Positions 34,283 to 44,459 of a DNA stretch of 64,000 nt are shown piece after piece. Position numbers and translations under genes: made by a program. Location: contig NZ_JADVKT010000004.1 of the NCBI RefSeq assembly GCF_016508255.1, forward strand, positions 62,001 through 126,000. Direction: 5' to 3'. Position 1 is the stretch's first letter. Every line of letters begins with the position of its first letter. The DNA comes from Acinetobacter calcoaceticus (GTDB lineage: Bacteria; Pseudomonadota; Gammaproteobacteria; Pseudomonadales; Moraxellaceae). The notes under the pieces are model-generated. The model had not been told where the DNA came from. It saw only the letters and a program-made list of their open reading frames with translations, and did not search any database.

Positions 34283-36472
34283 TTACCCATCAAGAAACTG
34301 AACGTGCCCTGTTTTTACATCGTAAATTGCACCTACAATTGTAATATCGCCTCGCTCAACCATATCTTTGAGCACATTGCTATTGTTAATAATGTATTGA
34401 ATATTGTAGTGAACATTCATAGCCGTCACTTGATTAATAAAGGCTTTGCTTAGTTCACGCGGTTTCATAATGTCATACACACTATCAACCGAATGCATTA
34501 ACGGACCAAGCACATATTGAATATGTGGCATTTCCTTCACATCAGATACTTGCTTTTGCTCTAGGCGCAACTGACATGCACTCGTCACCGCACCGCAATC
34601 GGTATGCCCTAAAACCACAATCACTTTAGAGCCTTTAGCCTGACAAGCAAACTCAAGAGAACCCAATACTTTTTGCCCAGCAATATTACCTGCAATTCGT
34701 AAGCTAAACAGATCACCAATACCGACATCAAAAATCATTTCTGTAGGTGCACGTGAGTCCATACAACCAAGGACTGCAGCTATCGGATGTTGTCCTTCAT
34801 CTGCGGTAACTCGAATTTGTCGATAAATGTCTCGCTGTAAACGTTCATTTTTTACAAAGCGTTCATTCCCTTCTTTAAGTAAGTTTACGACCTGTTGAGG
34901 ACTCAGCTTTTGTTGCAAATCATGTGTACTAATATCAATATCAAGTACTGCATCATCCACGTCTTGATAGTGCTGCTTAAACCCGACCAGTTTAAGGTTT
35001 ACCTCGCGTTTAATGGCAGTTTCATTTTGATAATCTTGAATAACTTGATAGATATCAGGATCAATCGAATCACATTGAGTTGCATCAATAATGAGTTGCT
35101 GATGTTTGTGCACATGTTCCAACGCAGAAATAAGTGCAGAGCGGTTAAGAAAGGTGACTTGTGATGGGAGTTCAATACGAGTAACTATGCCGTGTAAGCG
35201 TTTCTCTCTATAAACACGAATACCTTTATTAAAGTTCCCATAGAGAATAAAAGCACTACTGGTGAAAAGACCAATTAAAATTCCCATTAGAAGATCGGTT
35301 AGCAAAATTGCAAACAGAGTAATAATAAAAGGTAAAAACTGCTTCCAACCCTTTTGATAAAGCTGCTTGAATAATTTTGGATGGGTAAGCTTAAAGCCTG
35401 TCACGATTAAGATTGCAGCCAATACAGATAAAGGAATCATGTTCATTAATGGTACAAAGAACAAAACCGCTAACAGCAACAATACGCCATGAAAAATGGT
35501 AGAGCATTTACTACGCGCACCTGTATTTGCATTCACCGAACTACGCACAATGACGGAAGTCACAGGCATTCCACCAATTAAGCCAGAAATGATGTTACCT
35601 GTACCTTGAGCCCAGAGTTCACGGTTAGGAGGAGAAGAGCGTTTTTGAGGATCGATTTTATCTGCCGCTTCCAGATTCAATAATGTTTCTAAAGATGCCA
35701 CCACAGCAAGAGTAATTGCCCCTGTGTAAATCATAGGCTCAGCTAAATAGCTAAAATCAGGAAAAATTAATACTTCTTCGGGGGCTTTTAATATATTCGG
35801 CAATTGAATGAGGTTATCAATTTGCACTGCCCATGGAGAGCCCATACTCACCAGAACAAAATTTAAAACTGCTGCAAGCACAACTGCTATCAAAGCCGAA
35901 GGTAAAGCTAGTTTTTTGAGTGGACTGCTATCCCACGCTAAAATTAAGAATAAACTGAGCAAACCAATAAGTGCAGCTCCCCCATCAAATCGTTGAAGGA
36001 ATGCATCGGGCGTTGAAGTCCAAACCTGTTTCCATGAAAAATCAGAAAGGCCGAACAGATAAGGTAATTGGGTCGCAATCAGAATGACACCAATAGCCGC
36101 CAATAATCCCAAAATGACATTATTTGGAATAAAGTTTGCAAAAAAACCTAATTTGAATAATCCAAATAGGATTTGTAGAACACCGGCAAAAATAATACAT
36201 AATAAAAAGGCGGCATAATTGCCGCCTAGTTGTTCTAACTGCACAAGAATGACAGCAGTCAACCCTGCTGCTGGTCCTGCTACACTGATATGGGAACCAC
36301 TCAGTAAGCCAACAATAATACCTCCAACAATACCAGCAATAATGCCAGAGATAATGGGAGCTCCTGAGGCTAAAGCGATACCCAAACATAGCGGTAATGC
36401 CACAAGAAATACGACAACACCAGACAGGAGGTCTTTTAAATAAAATCTATTTTTCAGGTTTAAAACCGACAT
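34283..36472 (-). CDS. SulP anion transporter fused to beta-carbonic anhydrase
   Basis: The 729-residue protein has a SulP membrane domain (about residues 10-405, with the GLLSGSHISVAGPAAGLTAV signature in the first helices). A STAS-like segment (about 430-500) follows, then a C-terminal beta-carbonic anhydrase of about 200 residues. The zinc-site motifs are CMDSRAPTE (Cys and Asp-Arg dyad) and GHTDCGAV (His, Cys). The likely job is bicarbonate uptake coupled to CO2/bicarbonate interconversion at the inner face of the membrane. SulP family members may instead carry sulfate. The fusion is read without any frame break. Confidence 0.9.
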   Translation of the reverse strand: MSVLNLKNRFYLKDLLSGVVVFLVALPLCLGIALASGAPIISGIIAGIVGGIIVGLLSGSHISVAGPAAGLTAVILVQLEQLGGNYAAFLLCIIFAGVLQILFGLFKLGFFANFIPNNVILGLLAAIGVILIATQLPYLFGLSDFSWKQVWTSTPDAFLQRFDGGAALIGLLSLFLILAWDSSPLKKLALPSALIAVVLAAVLNFVLVSMGSPWAVQIDNLIQLPNILKAPEEVLIFPDFSYLAEPMIYTGAITLAVVASLETLLNLEAADKIDPQKRSSPPNRELWAQGTGNIISGLIGGMPVTSVIVRSSVNANTGARSKCSTIFHGVLLLLAVLFFVPLMNMIPLSVLAAILIVTGFKLTHPKLFKQLYQKGWKQFLPFIITLFAILLTDLLMGILIGLFTSSAFILYGNFNKGIRVYREKRLHGIVTRIELPSQVTFLNRSALISALEHVHKHQQLIIDATQCDSIDPDIYQVIQDYQNETAIKREVNLKLVGFKQHYQDVDDAVLDIDISTHDLQQKLSPQQVVNLLKEGNERFVKNERLQRDIYRQIRVTADEGQHPIAAVLGCMDSRAPTEMIFDVGIGDLFSLRIAGNIAGQKVLGSLEFACQAKGSKVIVVLGHTDCGAVTSACQLRLEQKQVSDVKEMPHIQYVLGPLMHSVDSVYDIMKPRELSKAFINQVTAMNVHYNIQYIINNSNVLKDMVERGDITIVGAIYDVKTGHVQFLDG

Positions 36473-36724
36473 AAAACAACCATTTATAATATAAAGAAAT
36501 AAGCAAAGTTGTACTATTAATGCCTGAAAGTGATTAAATGCTTCAAGGCTGGATTGATGGTGTCGGACAACTGGATCTCATTAAAGTTGAGTTATGCTAT
36601 AACGTTGTATAGTTGATTGTAGATTTAACAACGTTTTTGTTGATCTTAAGATTCACCTCATCTTTACCACTTCAATTTTTTATTATCTGCTTTATCTAAC
36701 TGCTAAAAATAATACTTAACCAAT

Positions 36725-36752
36725 AAAAAGGCCTCCGATTGGAGGCCTTTTT
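36725..36752 (-). terminator. Intrinsic terminator after tex
   Basis: A 12-bp stem AAAAAGGCCTCC/GGAGGCCTTTTT with loop GATT lies 15 bases beyond the tex stop codon. Confidence 0.9.
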
Positions 36753-36766
36753 ATCAATTAAAATTC

Positions 36767-39118
36767 TTATTTAGAACCTTTAATCCCTGCTTGTAGCAAC
36801 AATGCACCAAAACCACCAATTTTTTGCTCTTGTGGTTTCTCTTGCTTGGTGCGCTGAGGACGTTCAGCTTGATCTTTACGTGGCTGTTGTGGACGCTTAC
36901 CTTGTGGCTTACGTTCAGAACGTTGTTCGTTATTTTGCTCACGACGTGGTGGACGCTGCGCTTTAACAGGCGCAGAACCTTCAGCACGCATGCTTAAGTT
37001 CACACGGTTACGTTCAACATCAACCTGCATCACGCGTACTTGTACGATCTGGCCCGGTTTTACAACTTTATGCGGATCAGATACAAACTCATTTGCAAGT
37101 TCAGAAATATGAACTAAGCCATCCTGATGCACACCAATATCAACAAAGGCACCAAAGTTTGTGACATTAGTAATCACACCTTCAAGCTGCATACCTTCTG
37201 TCAATTGACCAACTTCAGTAATATCTTCACGGAATTTAGCAGTACGGAACTCTGGACGTGGATCACGACCCGGTTTTTCAAGTTCAGCTAAAACGTCTTG
37301 AATTGTTGGCAAACCAAATTTGTCATCAACAAATTCATCAGCTTTTACTTGACGAATGATTTCAGTATTACCGATGATGTCTTTAACAGTTGTTGCTTTT
37401 GCTGCAACAATTTTCTCAACAAGACCATAACTTTCAGGGTGAACTGAAGAAGCATCTAAAGGTTCAGAACCATTTTGAATACGTAAGAAACCAGCCGCTT
37501 GTTCAAAAGTACGATCACCTAAACGCGGTACGCTTTTCAACGCTTGACGGTTGTCAAAACGACCATGCTCTTTGCGGTATTCAACAATCTGTTGAGCAAT
37601 TGCTTTGTTTAAACCTGCAATATAAGCCAAGATTGCTGGCGAAGCGGTATTTACATCAACGCCTACAGCATTCACACAGTCTTCTACCACTGCATCAAGT
37701 GTTTTTGCCAAACCAGTCTGGTTCACATCGTGTTGATATTGGCCCACACCAATTGATTTCGGATCAATCTTAACAAGTTCAGCAAGTGGATCTTGTAAAC
37801 GGCGAGCAATAGATACTGCGCCACGAATTGAAACGTCAAGCTCTGGCAGTTCTGCCGACGCCAGTTCACTTGCAGAATAAACAGATGCACCCGCTTCACT
37901 TACAGTGATTCGTGTTAAATTCAGATCAGTATTCGCAGCCATCATTTCAGCTACAACAGCTTCTGTTTCACGGCTAGCTGTACCATTGCCAATTGCAATC
38001 AGCTCTACATTATATTCACGGCATAGACGTGCAAGTTCAGCAATTGAGCCTTCTTTATCTTCTTTTGGAGCAAATGGATAAATCGTGCTGTGAGCAAGTA
38101 CATCACCTGCATCACTGATTACTGCTAATTTCACGCCAGTACGGATACCAGGGTCAACACCCAAAGTCGTACGACTACCAGCTGGCGCTGACAATAATAA
38201 ATGACGAAGGTTTTCAGCAAATACCTGCATTGCTTCTGCTTCAGCAGTAAGACGTTTTTCAGTCAGCAATGAATGTTCGATTTGAGGACGAATCTTGCCT
38301 AACCAAAATAATTTTGCAGTTTGCTTTAAGAAATCCTGACGTGCTTGAGGTTGAACTTGCTCAAGGTTGTATTCAGTTTCGATACGCGCCAATGGTGCAT
38401 CATCTTCACCATCTACTTTCAAACCCAGTACGTTTTCTTGACGACCACGTAACATCGCCAATAAACGATGAGAAGGTAGTTTGTTTAGACCTTCAGAGAA
38501 TTCAAAGTAATCACGGAATTTTTTACCAACTTCTTTCTTTTCTTCAGATGCAACTGCACTTTTTAAAACCGCAGTTTTTGCAAAAGTTGTTTTTAATTCT
38601 GTAGTAAGTGAAATATTTTGTGCCCAGTCATCAATCAGAATATGCTGAATCGCATCTAATTGACTTTCAACATCTGGATAATCTTCATGACTGAAACCAG
38701 CCAATGCTTCCGTCGGGTCAACTTGTTCTGCAATAATTTTTTCAGCAATTGGTCCTAAACCTGCTTCTTTTGCTTTAAAAGATTTACTCGTACGCTTAGG
38801 GCGATACGGTGCATAAATTTCTTCTAAAGCATTTTTTGTTTCGGCTGCATTCACCCGCGCCAACAAGTCATCATTCAATTTATTCTGTTCTTGCAATGAC
38901 TGAATGACTTTTTCACGGCGCTCATATAAATCACGTAAATACGCTAAACGAGTATCTAATTGGCGTAACTGCGTATCATCTAAACCTTGTGTTACTTCTT
39001 TACGGTAACGGGCAATAAATGGAACACTGGCACCTTCATCAATTAAGCGGATGGCAGCTTCTACTTGGTTTGGACGTACGGCAAGCTCACTTGCCAACTG
39101 CTGAACTAAGTCAGTCAT
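36767..39118 (-). CDS. tex: Tex, S1-domain RNA-binding transcription accessory protein
   Basis: The 783-residue protein shows the Tex layout. An N-terminal helical domain (QLASELAVRPNQVEAAIRLIDEG region) is followed by a YqgF/RuvC-like nuclease-fold domain (TTLGVDPGIRTGVKLAVI near 320) and helix-hairpin-helix modules (NTASPAILAYIAGLNKAIAQ near 490). An S1 domain (GVITNVTNFGAFVDIGVHQDGLVHISE near 648) comes next, with a basic Arg/Gln/Pro tail. Tex binds nucleic acid and affects transcription and RNA stability. I start it at ATG 39118 (MTDLVQQLASEL), which matches the family. Confidence 0.95.
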   Translation of the reverse strand: MTDLVQQLASELAVRPNQVEAAIRLIDEGASVPFIARYRKEVTQGLDDTQLRQLDTRLAYLRDLYERREKVIQSLQEQNKLNDDLLARVNAAETKNALEEIYAPYRPKRTSKSFKAKEAGLGPIAEKIIAEQVDPTEALAGFSHEDYPDVESQLDAIQHILIDDWAQNISLTTELKTTFAKTAVLKSAVASEEKKEVGKKFRDYFEFSEGLNKLPSHRLLAMLRGRQENVLGLKVDGEDDAPLARIETEYNLEQVQPQARQDFLKQTAKLFWLGKIRPQIEHSLLTEKRLTAEAEAMQVFAENLRHLLLSAPAGSRTTLGVDPGIRTGVKLAVISDAGDVLAHSTIYPFAPKEDKEGSIAELARLCREYNVELIAIGNGTASRETEAVVAEMMAANTDLNLTRITVSEAGASVYSASELASAELPELDVSIRGAVSIARRLQDPLAELVKIDPKSIGVGQYQHDVNQTGLAKTLDAVVEDCVNAVGVDVNTASPAILAYIAGLNKAIAQQIVEYRKEHGRFDNRQALKSVPRLGDRTFEQAAGFLRIQNGSEPLDASSVHPESYGLVEKIVAAKATTVKDIIGNTEIIRQVKADEFVDDKFGLPTIQDVLAELEKPGRDPRPEFRTAKFREDITEVGQLTEGMQLEGVITNVTNFGAFVDIGVHQDGLVHISELANEFVSDPHKVVKPGQIVQVRVMQVDVERNRVNLSMRAEGSAPVKAQRPPRREQNNEQRSERKPQGKRPQQPRKDQAERPQRTKQEKPQEQKIGGFGALLLQAGIKGSK

Positions 39119-39780
39119 CGTGTTTGATCCCACAAGGATAAAGTTTAAAAGCACTGATTATAAAGACCAAGCCCATAAAATCCACACTTGTTTGCGTATT
39201 CAAAACGTTTTTTTGTATTGACTCTGAATATTTATGCTTTTTAAGGCGAGCAGAGCACATAAAAACAAGCATTTAAGTCTAAAAAATTTTAAGCTAGCTC
39301 CTCTCGTTACTTTTTATTAAAGTGATAAATGCACCACTTATGTCATCAAGATGACAAAATTTTATTATAATTTATGAGAAAATGATCATATTGATACATG
39401 CCTCAAAAGATAAAAATATAGAGATTCAACAAAATTTTATTTGTCCAATCTTTTATCGAACCCGACTATCTGCTTACTGTAACAATTAAAAGCTTTATAA
39501 TTACTCTTTCACACCCTCCCCAATAACCTATTTGAAACAATTAGTTATTACTATTTAAAAAGATATCAAAGATTTAAGTATTTGTTTTTTTAGATCAGTC
39601 TTTGCTAAATTATGGGCTTAAGATGTTGTTTTTTGGTTTCAAACTACCTTGAAAATTGTAATTTTGAGCAAATTGATACATAGTCTTAACAAGAACATCA
39701 GCATTATACTGAGGGCTTGTTGGCAATAAGCCTCACCGACCCAATAATATATAAATTATGACTTTAAAAGGGAGTACATC
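39119..39780. other. 662-bp AT-rich region upstream of ompR
   Basis: No gene is visible between tex and ompR. A hairpin (GAGGGCTTGTTGGCAATAAGCCTC, 39712-39735 approximately, written in two parts GAGGGCTTG and AATAAGCCTC) lies about 45-70 bases before the ompR start. The 10-mer ATTGATACAT occurs at 39390 and again at 39672. The length suggests a long leader, multiple promoters or a small RNA, but none can be shown here. Confidence 0.5.
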
Positions 39781-40545
39781 ATGAGTTTAGTTGTACCTGC
39801 TGAACATCCTGAAACCGTACACAACGAAACGGATCGTGTCGAACGTATTTTAGTGGTCGATGACGATGTGCGTTTACGTACCCTCTTGCAACGTTTTTTG
39901 GAAGATAAAGGCTTTGTTGTAAAAACTGCCCACGATGCTTCGCAAATGGACCGTCTATTACAACGTGAGCTATTTTCACTTATCGTACTTGACTTTATGT
40001 TGCCAGTTGAAGATGGCTTGAGTATTTGCCGTCGTTTACGCCAATCAAATATTGATACGCCAATCATCATGTTAACAGCACGTGGTAGCGATTCAGACCG
40101 TATTGCAGGTCTTGAAGCTGGCGCTGATGATTACTTGCCAAAACCATTTAATCCGAATGAACTTTTAGCCCGTATCCGTGCTGTATTGCGTCGCCAAGTT
40201 CGTGAAGTTCCAGGTGCTCCAAGCCAACAAGTTGAAGTGGTTAGCTTTGGTCCATGGTCTTTAGACTTGTCTACCCGCACACTGACACGTGAAGGACAAA
40301 TCGTTACCTTAACGACTGGCGAATTTGCGGTATTAAAAGCATTGGTACAACACCCACGTGAACCATTAACACGCGATAAACTCATGAATTTGGCTCGTGG
40401 TCGTGAATGGGGTGCAATGGAACGTTCAATTGACGTTCAAGTATCTCGCTTACGTCGTTTAATTGAAGATAATCCTGCACGCGCACGTTATATCCAAACT
40501 GTATGGGGCGTGGGTTATGTATTTGTTCCAGATGGTGCGGAATAA
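39781..40545 (+). CDS. ompR: OmpR, two-component response regulator
   Basis: The 254-residue protein has a receiver domain with the acidic pocket VVDDD near residues 25-29, the phospho-acceptor Asp in LIVLDFMLPVEDG near 71, and Lys in LPKPFNPNEL near 120. An OmpR-type winged-helix domain follows (about 155-250, DVQVSRLRRLIEDNPARARYIQTVWGVGYVF). It regulates osmotic and envelope genes with EnvZ. The ATG has GGGAG 8 bases upstream. EnvZ follows after 17 bases in the same operon. Confidence 0.95.
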   Translation: MSLVVPAEHPETVHNETDRVERILVVDDDVRLRTLLQRFLEDKGFVVKTAHDASQMDRLLQRELFSLIVLDFMLPVEDGLSICRRLRQSNIDTPIIMLTARGSDSDRIAGLEAGADDYLPKPFNPNELLARIRAVLRRQVREVPGAPSQQVEVVSFGPWSLDLSTRTLTREGQIVTLTTGEFAVLKALVQHPREPLTRDKLMNLARGREWGAMERSIDVQVSRLRRLIEDNPARARYIQTVWGVGYVFVPDGAE

Positions 40546-40562
40546 GCTTGAGATAAAATAGA

Positions 40563-42020
40563 GTGAGTTTAGAACCAATCGCGCCACAAAACTTTACTGA
40601 TTACGTTACCTACTCTGAACGGAAACGAACTCGGTGGGAACGTTTTCTCGACAAAATTAAGCCACGCTCTGCTGCCATGCGTACCACCATTCTGGTACTG
40701 CTGGTAGTATTTTTTAGCTTATTTATGTCGTTATGGTTCTTTTGGCGCACTCTTTATTTACCTGAGATTCAACAACATGCCCGTTATCTTGCGGTTGAAC
40801 TTGAACTCGTCAACAATCCAGACATACGGATTTTTCATCGAGACAGTCAAGTAGATGTAGATGAGTGGTTACGTAAGCGTGTAGGTATTGAATACATTAC
40901 CAACCCGACAGAATATCCAAGTGTCCGCGATAAAGTTATTGCTGAGATTTTTACCAATCAGGTCGAACAAAAACTGGCTAATGAGATTGGCGCTAAGGAT
41001 GTTACGGTTTACTTCCAGTTTAAACCTAGCCCACGTATCTGGATTCAAACCCCTGAAATGCACGGAAACTGGGTTCGTGAGCCTTTAAAAACTTATGCAA
41101 ACTATAGCCCTGAGCTATTAATTGGCTGGGTCGTTGGTGTTCCATTAGTGTCGGCTATCATTATTTTGATTTTGGTCAGACAAATGAACCGCCCTCTGCG
41201 TCGTTTGCAAAATGCTGCCAATGAATATAGTAAGTCAGGAACAGCACCTTATTTAGATACCAATCACGGCCCTTTAGAAATTAGGCAAGTGAATCAAGCC
41301 TTTAACCGTATGGTCTATACGCTTGATCAAACTGAGCGTGAACGACGTATTATGTTGGCTGGCATTTCACATGATTTGCGAACTCCTCTAACACGCATTC
41401 GTTTAACAGCAGAAATGTTACCTGATGAGTTCTTACGTGAAGGTCTAGTCTATGACGTAGATGATATGGACGCAATTCTGAATCAGTTTATTTCATATAT
41501 GCGTGATGGCTCAGATGAGGAACTGCGAGACACCAATATCAATATGCTTTTGCAAGAGCTCGTTGTCCAGTTTAAGCCACTTGACATTCACTTCGAGATG
41601 CAGGATGTGCCCATTATTCCGGCACGTAGCTTGTCTTTAAAAAGACTTATTGCCAACCTGATTAATAATGCAAAACGCTATGGTGCCGAACCCATAGAAC
41701 TCAGTGCAAAAGTTGAAAATGAACATATTTTAATTACCGTTGCCGATCATGGTGAAGGTATTCCGCCAGATCAAATTGAAGAGTTAATGCAACCGTTTGT
41801 CCGCGGAGACTCAGCAAGAACGATTCAAGGTAGTGGACTTGGACTTGCCATTGTCAAACGTATTGTCGATATTCACCAAGGTGAAATCCAGATTCATAAC
41901 CGTGAACAAGGCGGTTTAGAAGTTATTGTTTCTTTACCCCTCCCCAAACCAATTCCTGAAGAAAACAACTCGATCAATCCATTAGGAAAAATAAAACAAA
42001 CTTTGAGTGAGCGCTTTTAA
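40563..42020 (+). CDS. envZ: EnvZ, osmosensor histidine kinase
   Basis: The 485-residue kinase has two transmembrane helices (about residues 40-60 and 184-204) bounding a periplasmic domain. A HAMP linker follows, then the H-box GISHDLRTPLTRIRLTAEML near 271-290 and the N/D/G boxes (LIANLINNAKRYG, ADHGEGIPP, GSGLGLAIVKRIV). It autophosphorylates and controls OmpR phosphorylation. The start is GTG at 40563 with a short gap from ompR. It is longer than E. coli EnvZ (450), mostly at the N-terminus and in the sensor domain. Confidence 0.93.
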   Translation: MSLEPIAPQNFTDYVTYSERKRTRWERFLDKIKPRSAAMRTTILVLLVVFFSLFMSLWFFWRTLYLPEIQQHARYLAVELELVNNPDIRIFHRDSQVDVDEWLRKRVGIEYITNPTEYPSVRDKVIAEIFTNQVEQKLANEIGAKDVTVYFQFKPSPRIWIQTPEMHGNWVREPLKTYANYSPELLIGWVVGVPLVSAIIILILVRQMNRPLRRLQNAANEYSKSGTAPYLDTNHGPLEIRQVNQAFNRMVYTLDQTERERRIMLAGISHDLRTPLTRIRLTAEMLPDEFLREGLVYDVDDMDAILNQFISYMRDGSDEELRDTNINMLLQELVVQFKPLDIHFEMQDVPIIPARSLSLKRLIANLINNAKRYGAEPIELSAKVENEHILITVADHGEGIPPDQIEELMQPFVRGDSARTIQGSGLGLAIVKRIVDIHQGEIQIHNREQGGLEVIVSLPLPKPIPEENNSINPLGKIKQTLSERF

Positions 42021-42211
42021 TTTAACCAGTTAGTGATTAAAAGCCTCATTTTAAAGACAAATAAAATAATTAAAAATCAATAAAATAAAAACCATAAATA
42101 TAATTTATACCACCATTTATTTACAAAATTAGACCTTAGCCTAACACCTATGCACTTTTCAATTTTTCATAGCTAAAATCCCCTATGTTTTGACAATTTT
42201 GAGGATGTCCA

Positions 42212-43726
42212 ATGTCTTTAAGTCGTATTCGCCTAGCTTCTCTTCATGACAAGGTCATCAGTGCTGAACAGGCTGCGCAGTTCATCGAAGATGGAATGAC
42301 CGTAGGTATGAGTGGTTTTACTCGTGCTGGTGAAGCTAAAGCCGTTCCACAAGCACTTGTAGAACTTGCAAAGAAAAATCCGTTAAAAATTACATTAATT
42401 ACGGGTGCTAGCTTAGGTAATGACTTAGACAAACAACTCACGGAAGCAGGTGTTTTATCTCGTCGTATGCCATTCCAAGTGGACAACACTTTACGTCGTG
42501 CCATTAACAATGGCGAAGTTATGTTTATTGACCAGCATTTGTCTGAAACTGTTGAACAAATGCGTAATCAACAGCTTAAACGTCCAGATGTTGCAGTAAT
42601 CGAAGCGATTGCGATTACTGAAGACGGCGGCATTATTCCAACCACCTCAGTTGGTAACTCTGCAAGCTTTGCTATTTTTGCCGAGAAAGTAATTGTTGAA
42701 ATCAACACATCTTTAAGCGAAAGCTTTGAAGGTTTGCACGACATCTATATTCCAACCTATCGTCCAACACGTACTCCAATTCCATTAACTAAAGTGGATG
42801 AGCGTATTGGTACATCAGCTATTCAAATCGATCCAGCAAAGATTGTTGGCATTGTATTTAACGATACGCATGACTCACCATCAACAGTAACTCCGCCAGA
42901 TGATGAAACTCAAGGTATTGCAAATCACCTGATCGCCTTCTTTAACAAAGAAGTTGCAGAAGGTCGTTTACCGAAAAGCCTTGGCCCATTACAAGCAGGT
43001 ATCGGTTCTATTGCCAATGCTGTATTAACTGGCTTAAAAGATTCTGACTTTGAAGACCTCATCATGTACTCAGAAGTACTACAAGACTGTACTTTTGAAT
43101 TAATTGATGCAGGCAAAATGAAATTTGCTTCTGGCAGCTCAATTACGCTTTCTGCAAAATGTGGAGAGAAAGTTTTTGGCAATATCGAAGCTTACAAAGA
43201 CAAATTAGTGCTCCGTCCACAAGAAATTTCTAACCACCCTGAACTGGTTCGCCGTTTAGGTATTATCGGCATTAACACTGCGCTTGAGTTTGATATTTAC
43301 GGTAACGTGAACTCGACTCATGTATGCGGTACTAAAATGATGAACGGTATTGGTGGTTCAGGTGACTTCGCTCGTAATGCTCACTTGGCTATCTTTGTGA
43401 CTAAATCAATTGCTAAAGGCGGCGATATCTCTTCTATCGTGCCAATGGTGAGCCATGTTGACCACAGTGAACATGATGTTGATATTTTAGTGACAGAGCA
43501 AGGCTTAGCAGACCTACGCGGTTTAGCGCCTCGTGAACGCGCTCGCGTTGTTATCGACAATTGTGTACACCCACTTTACCGTGATGCATTAAATGACTAC
43601 TTTGATCGCGCATGTGCTAAAGGTGGACATACCCCTCATTTACTTCGTGAGGCGTTGTCTTGGCATGCAAACTTCGAAGAAACAGGTCAAATGCTTCAAG
43701 CAGCACCAGTTGCAAAATCAGCTTAA
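42212..43726 (+). CDS. Acetyl-CoA hydrolase / succinyl-CoA:acetate CoA-transferase
   Basis: The 504-residue class I CoA-transferase has an N-terminal GMTVGMSGFTRAGEAKAVP domain and the YSEVLQD segment near residue 290 that holds the catalytic glutamate in this family. It also has the GGSGDFARNAHLAIF motif near 384. Family members exchange CoA between succinyl-CoA and acetate or hydrolyse acetyl-CoA, linking acetate to the TCA cycle. Substrate preference is not readable from sequence. AGGA lies about 8 bases before the ATG. It ends in a hairpin followed by TTTTTT. Confidence 0.88.
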   Translation: MSLSRIRLASLHDKVISAEQAAQFIEDGMTVGMSGFTRAGEAKAVPQALVELAKKNPLKITLITGASLGNDLDKQLTEAGVLSRRMPFQVDNTLRRAINNGEVMFIDQHLSETVEQMRNQQLKRPDVAVIEAIAITEDGGIIPTTSVGNSASFAIFAEKVIVEINTSLSESFEGLHDIYIPTYRPTRTPIPLTKVDERIGTSAIQIDPAKIVGIVFNDTHDSPSTVTPPDDETQGIANHLIAFFNKEVAEGRLPKSLGPLQAGIGSIANAVLTGLKDSDFEDLIMYSEVLQDCTFELIDAGKMKFASGSSITLSAKCGEKVFGNIEAYKDKLVLRPQEISNHPELVRRLGIIGINTALEFDIYGNVNSTHVCGTKMMNGIGGSGDFARNAHLAIFVTKSIAKGGDISSIVPMVSHVDHSEHDVDILVTEQGLADLRGLAPRERARVVIDNCVHPLYRDALNDYFDRACAKGGHTPHLLREALSWHANFEETGQMLQAAPVAKSA

Positions 43727-43742
43727 ATAACTGGTTTCATTC

Positions 43743-43769
43743 AAGCACTCCTACGGGGGTGCTTTTTTA
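43743..43769 (+). terminator. Terminator after the CoA-transferase gene
   Basis: The imperfect stem AAGCACTCC/GGGGTGCTT with a short TACG-containing loop is followed by TTTT. Confidence 0.78.
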
Positions 43770-43855
43770 TTTGTTTAAATTATTAATAAATACTGCTCAA
43801 GCCCGAATTTTTATTTTATCTTTTGAGCACATCAAAACAAAAAGTAGAAATCTAT

Positions 43856-44287
43856 ATGTTTATTATTCGTCAATTTACAAATGCCGATCTGGAAGATGTC
43901 GTCATTTTATGGGAAAGCTGTGGCCTGACTCGCCCTTGGAATAATCCTGAAACTGATATTTTCAGAAAAGTCTCACAACAAGATGATTTATTTTTGGTTG
44001 CTATTAAAGATGAGCAACTCATTGGCACGCTTATGGGCGGCTATGACGGTCATAGAGGCTGGATTAATTATTTAGCTGTTCATCCTCACCAACAACGCTT
44101 AGGAATCGCTACAGCGCTCGTTCAGCAGCTAGAAAAGCGACTGATTGCTCGAGGCTGCCCAAAACTTCAATTATTGGTACGTAAAGATAATTTGAATGTA
44201 CTCAATTTTTATGAACAGCTCGGCTATGACGAAGTCGAAGCGGTGTGCCTAGGGAAACGACTCATTCGTGATAACTCACCTGACTAG
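43856..44287 (+). CDS. GNAT acetyltransferase, YpeA-like
   Basis: The 143-residue GNAT protein begins MFIIRQF and shows the acetyl-CoA loop VHPHQQRLGIATALV near residues 76-90 and the motif GGYDGHRGWINYLAV. The segments ILWESCGLTRPWNNPETDI and LIARGCPKLQLLVRKDN match E. coli YpeA. Substrate is unknown. I start it at ATG 43856; the in-frame TTG at 43823 adds a poorly conserved tail. It stands alone on the plus strand. Confidence 0.85.
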   Translation: MFIIRQFTNADLEDVVILWESCGLTRPWNNPETDIFRKVSQQDDLFLVAIKDEQLIGTLMGGYDGHRGWINYLAVHPHQQRLGIATALVQQLEKRLIARGCPKLQLLVRKDNLNVLNFYEQLGYDEVEAVCLGKRLIRDNSPD

Positions 44288-44423
44288 AATGCTCTTCTTA
44301 AGTTTGACCCTATTTAAAATAGTCATTTGAGCTTGGGGATAAATGACAGGCCTTGTGGATAAATCTCATTTTACCCACAAGCAGGAAAATTATGTATTTA
44401 GATAAAAACGATACGCATGAAAA

Positions 44424-44450
44424 AAGCCCCATACAAAATGTATGGGGCTT
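44424..44450. terminator. Intrinsic terminator after tRNA-Phe copy 1
   Basis: An 11-bp stem AAGCCCCATAC/GTATGGGGCTT with an AAAAT loop has A and T tracts on both sides. It lies 10 bases past the tRNA 3' end on the minus strand. Confidence 0.9.
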
Positions 44451-44459
44451 TTTCGAATA

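Noticed and set aside
36473..36724. Hidden small gene between the SulP fusion and the tex terminator
   Set aside because: No frame of useful length with a ribosome site is present; the sequence looks like a promoter region.
39756..40070. A 104-codon minus-strand frame over the ompR start
   Set aside because: It is antisense to the receiver domain of OmpR and rich in Ser/Arg as expected of a shadow frame.
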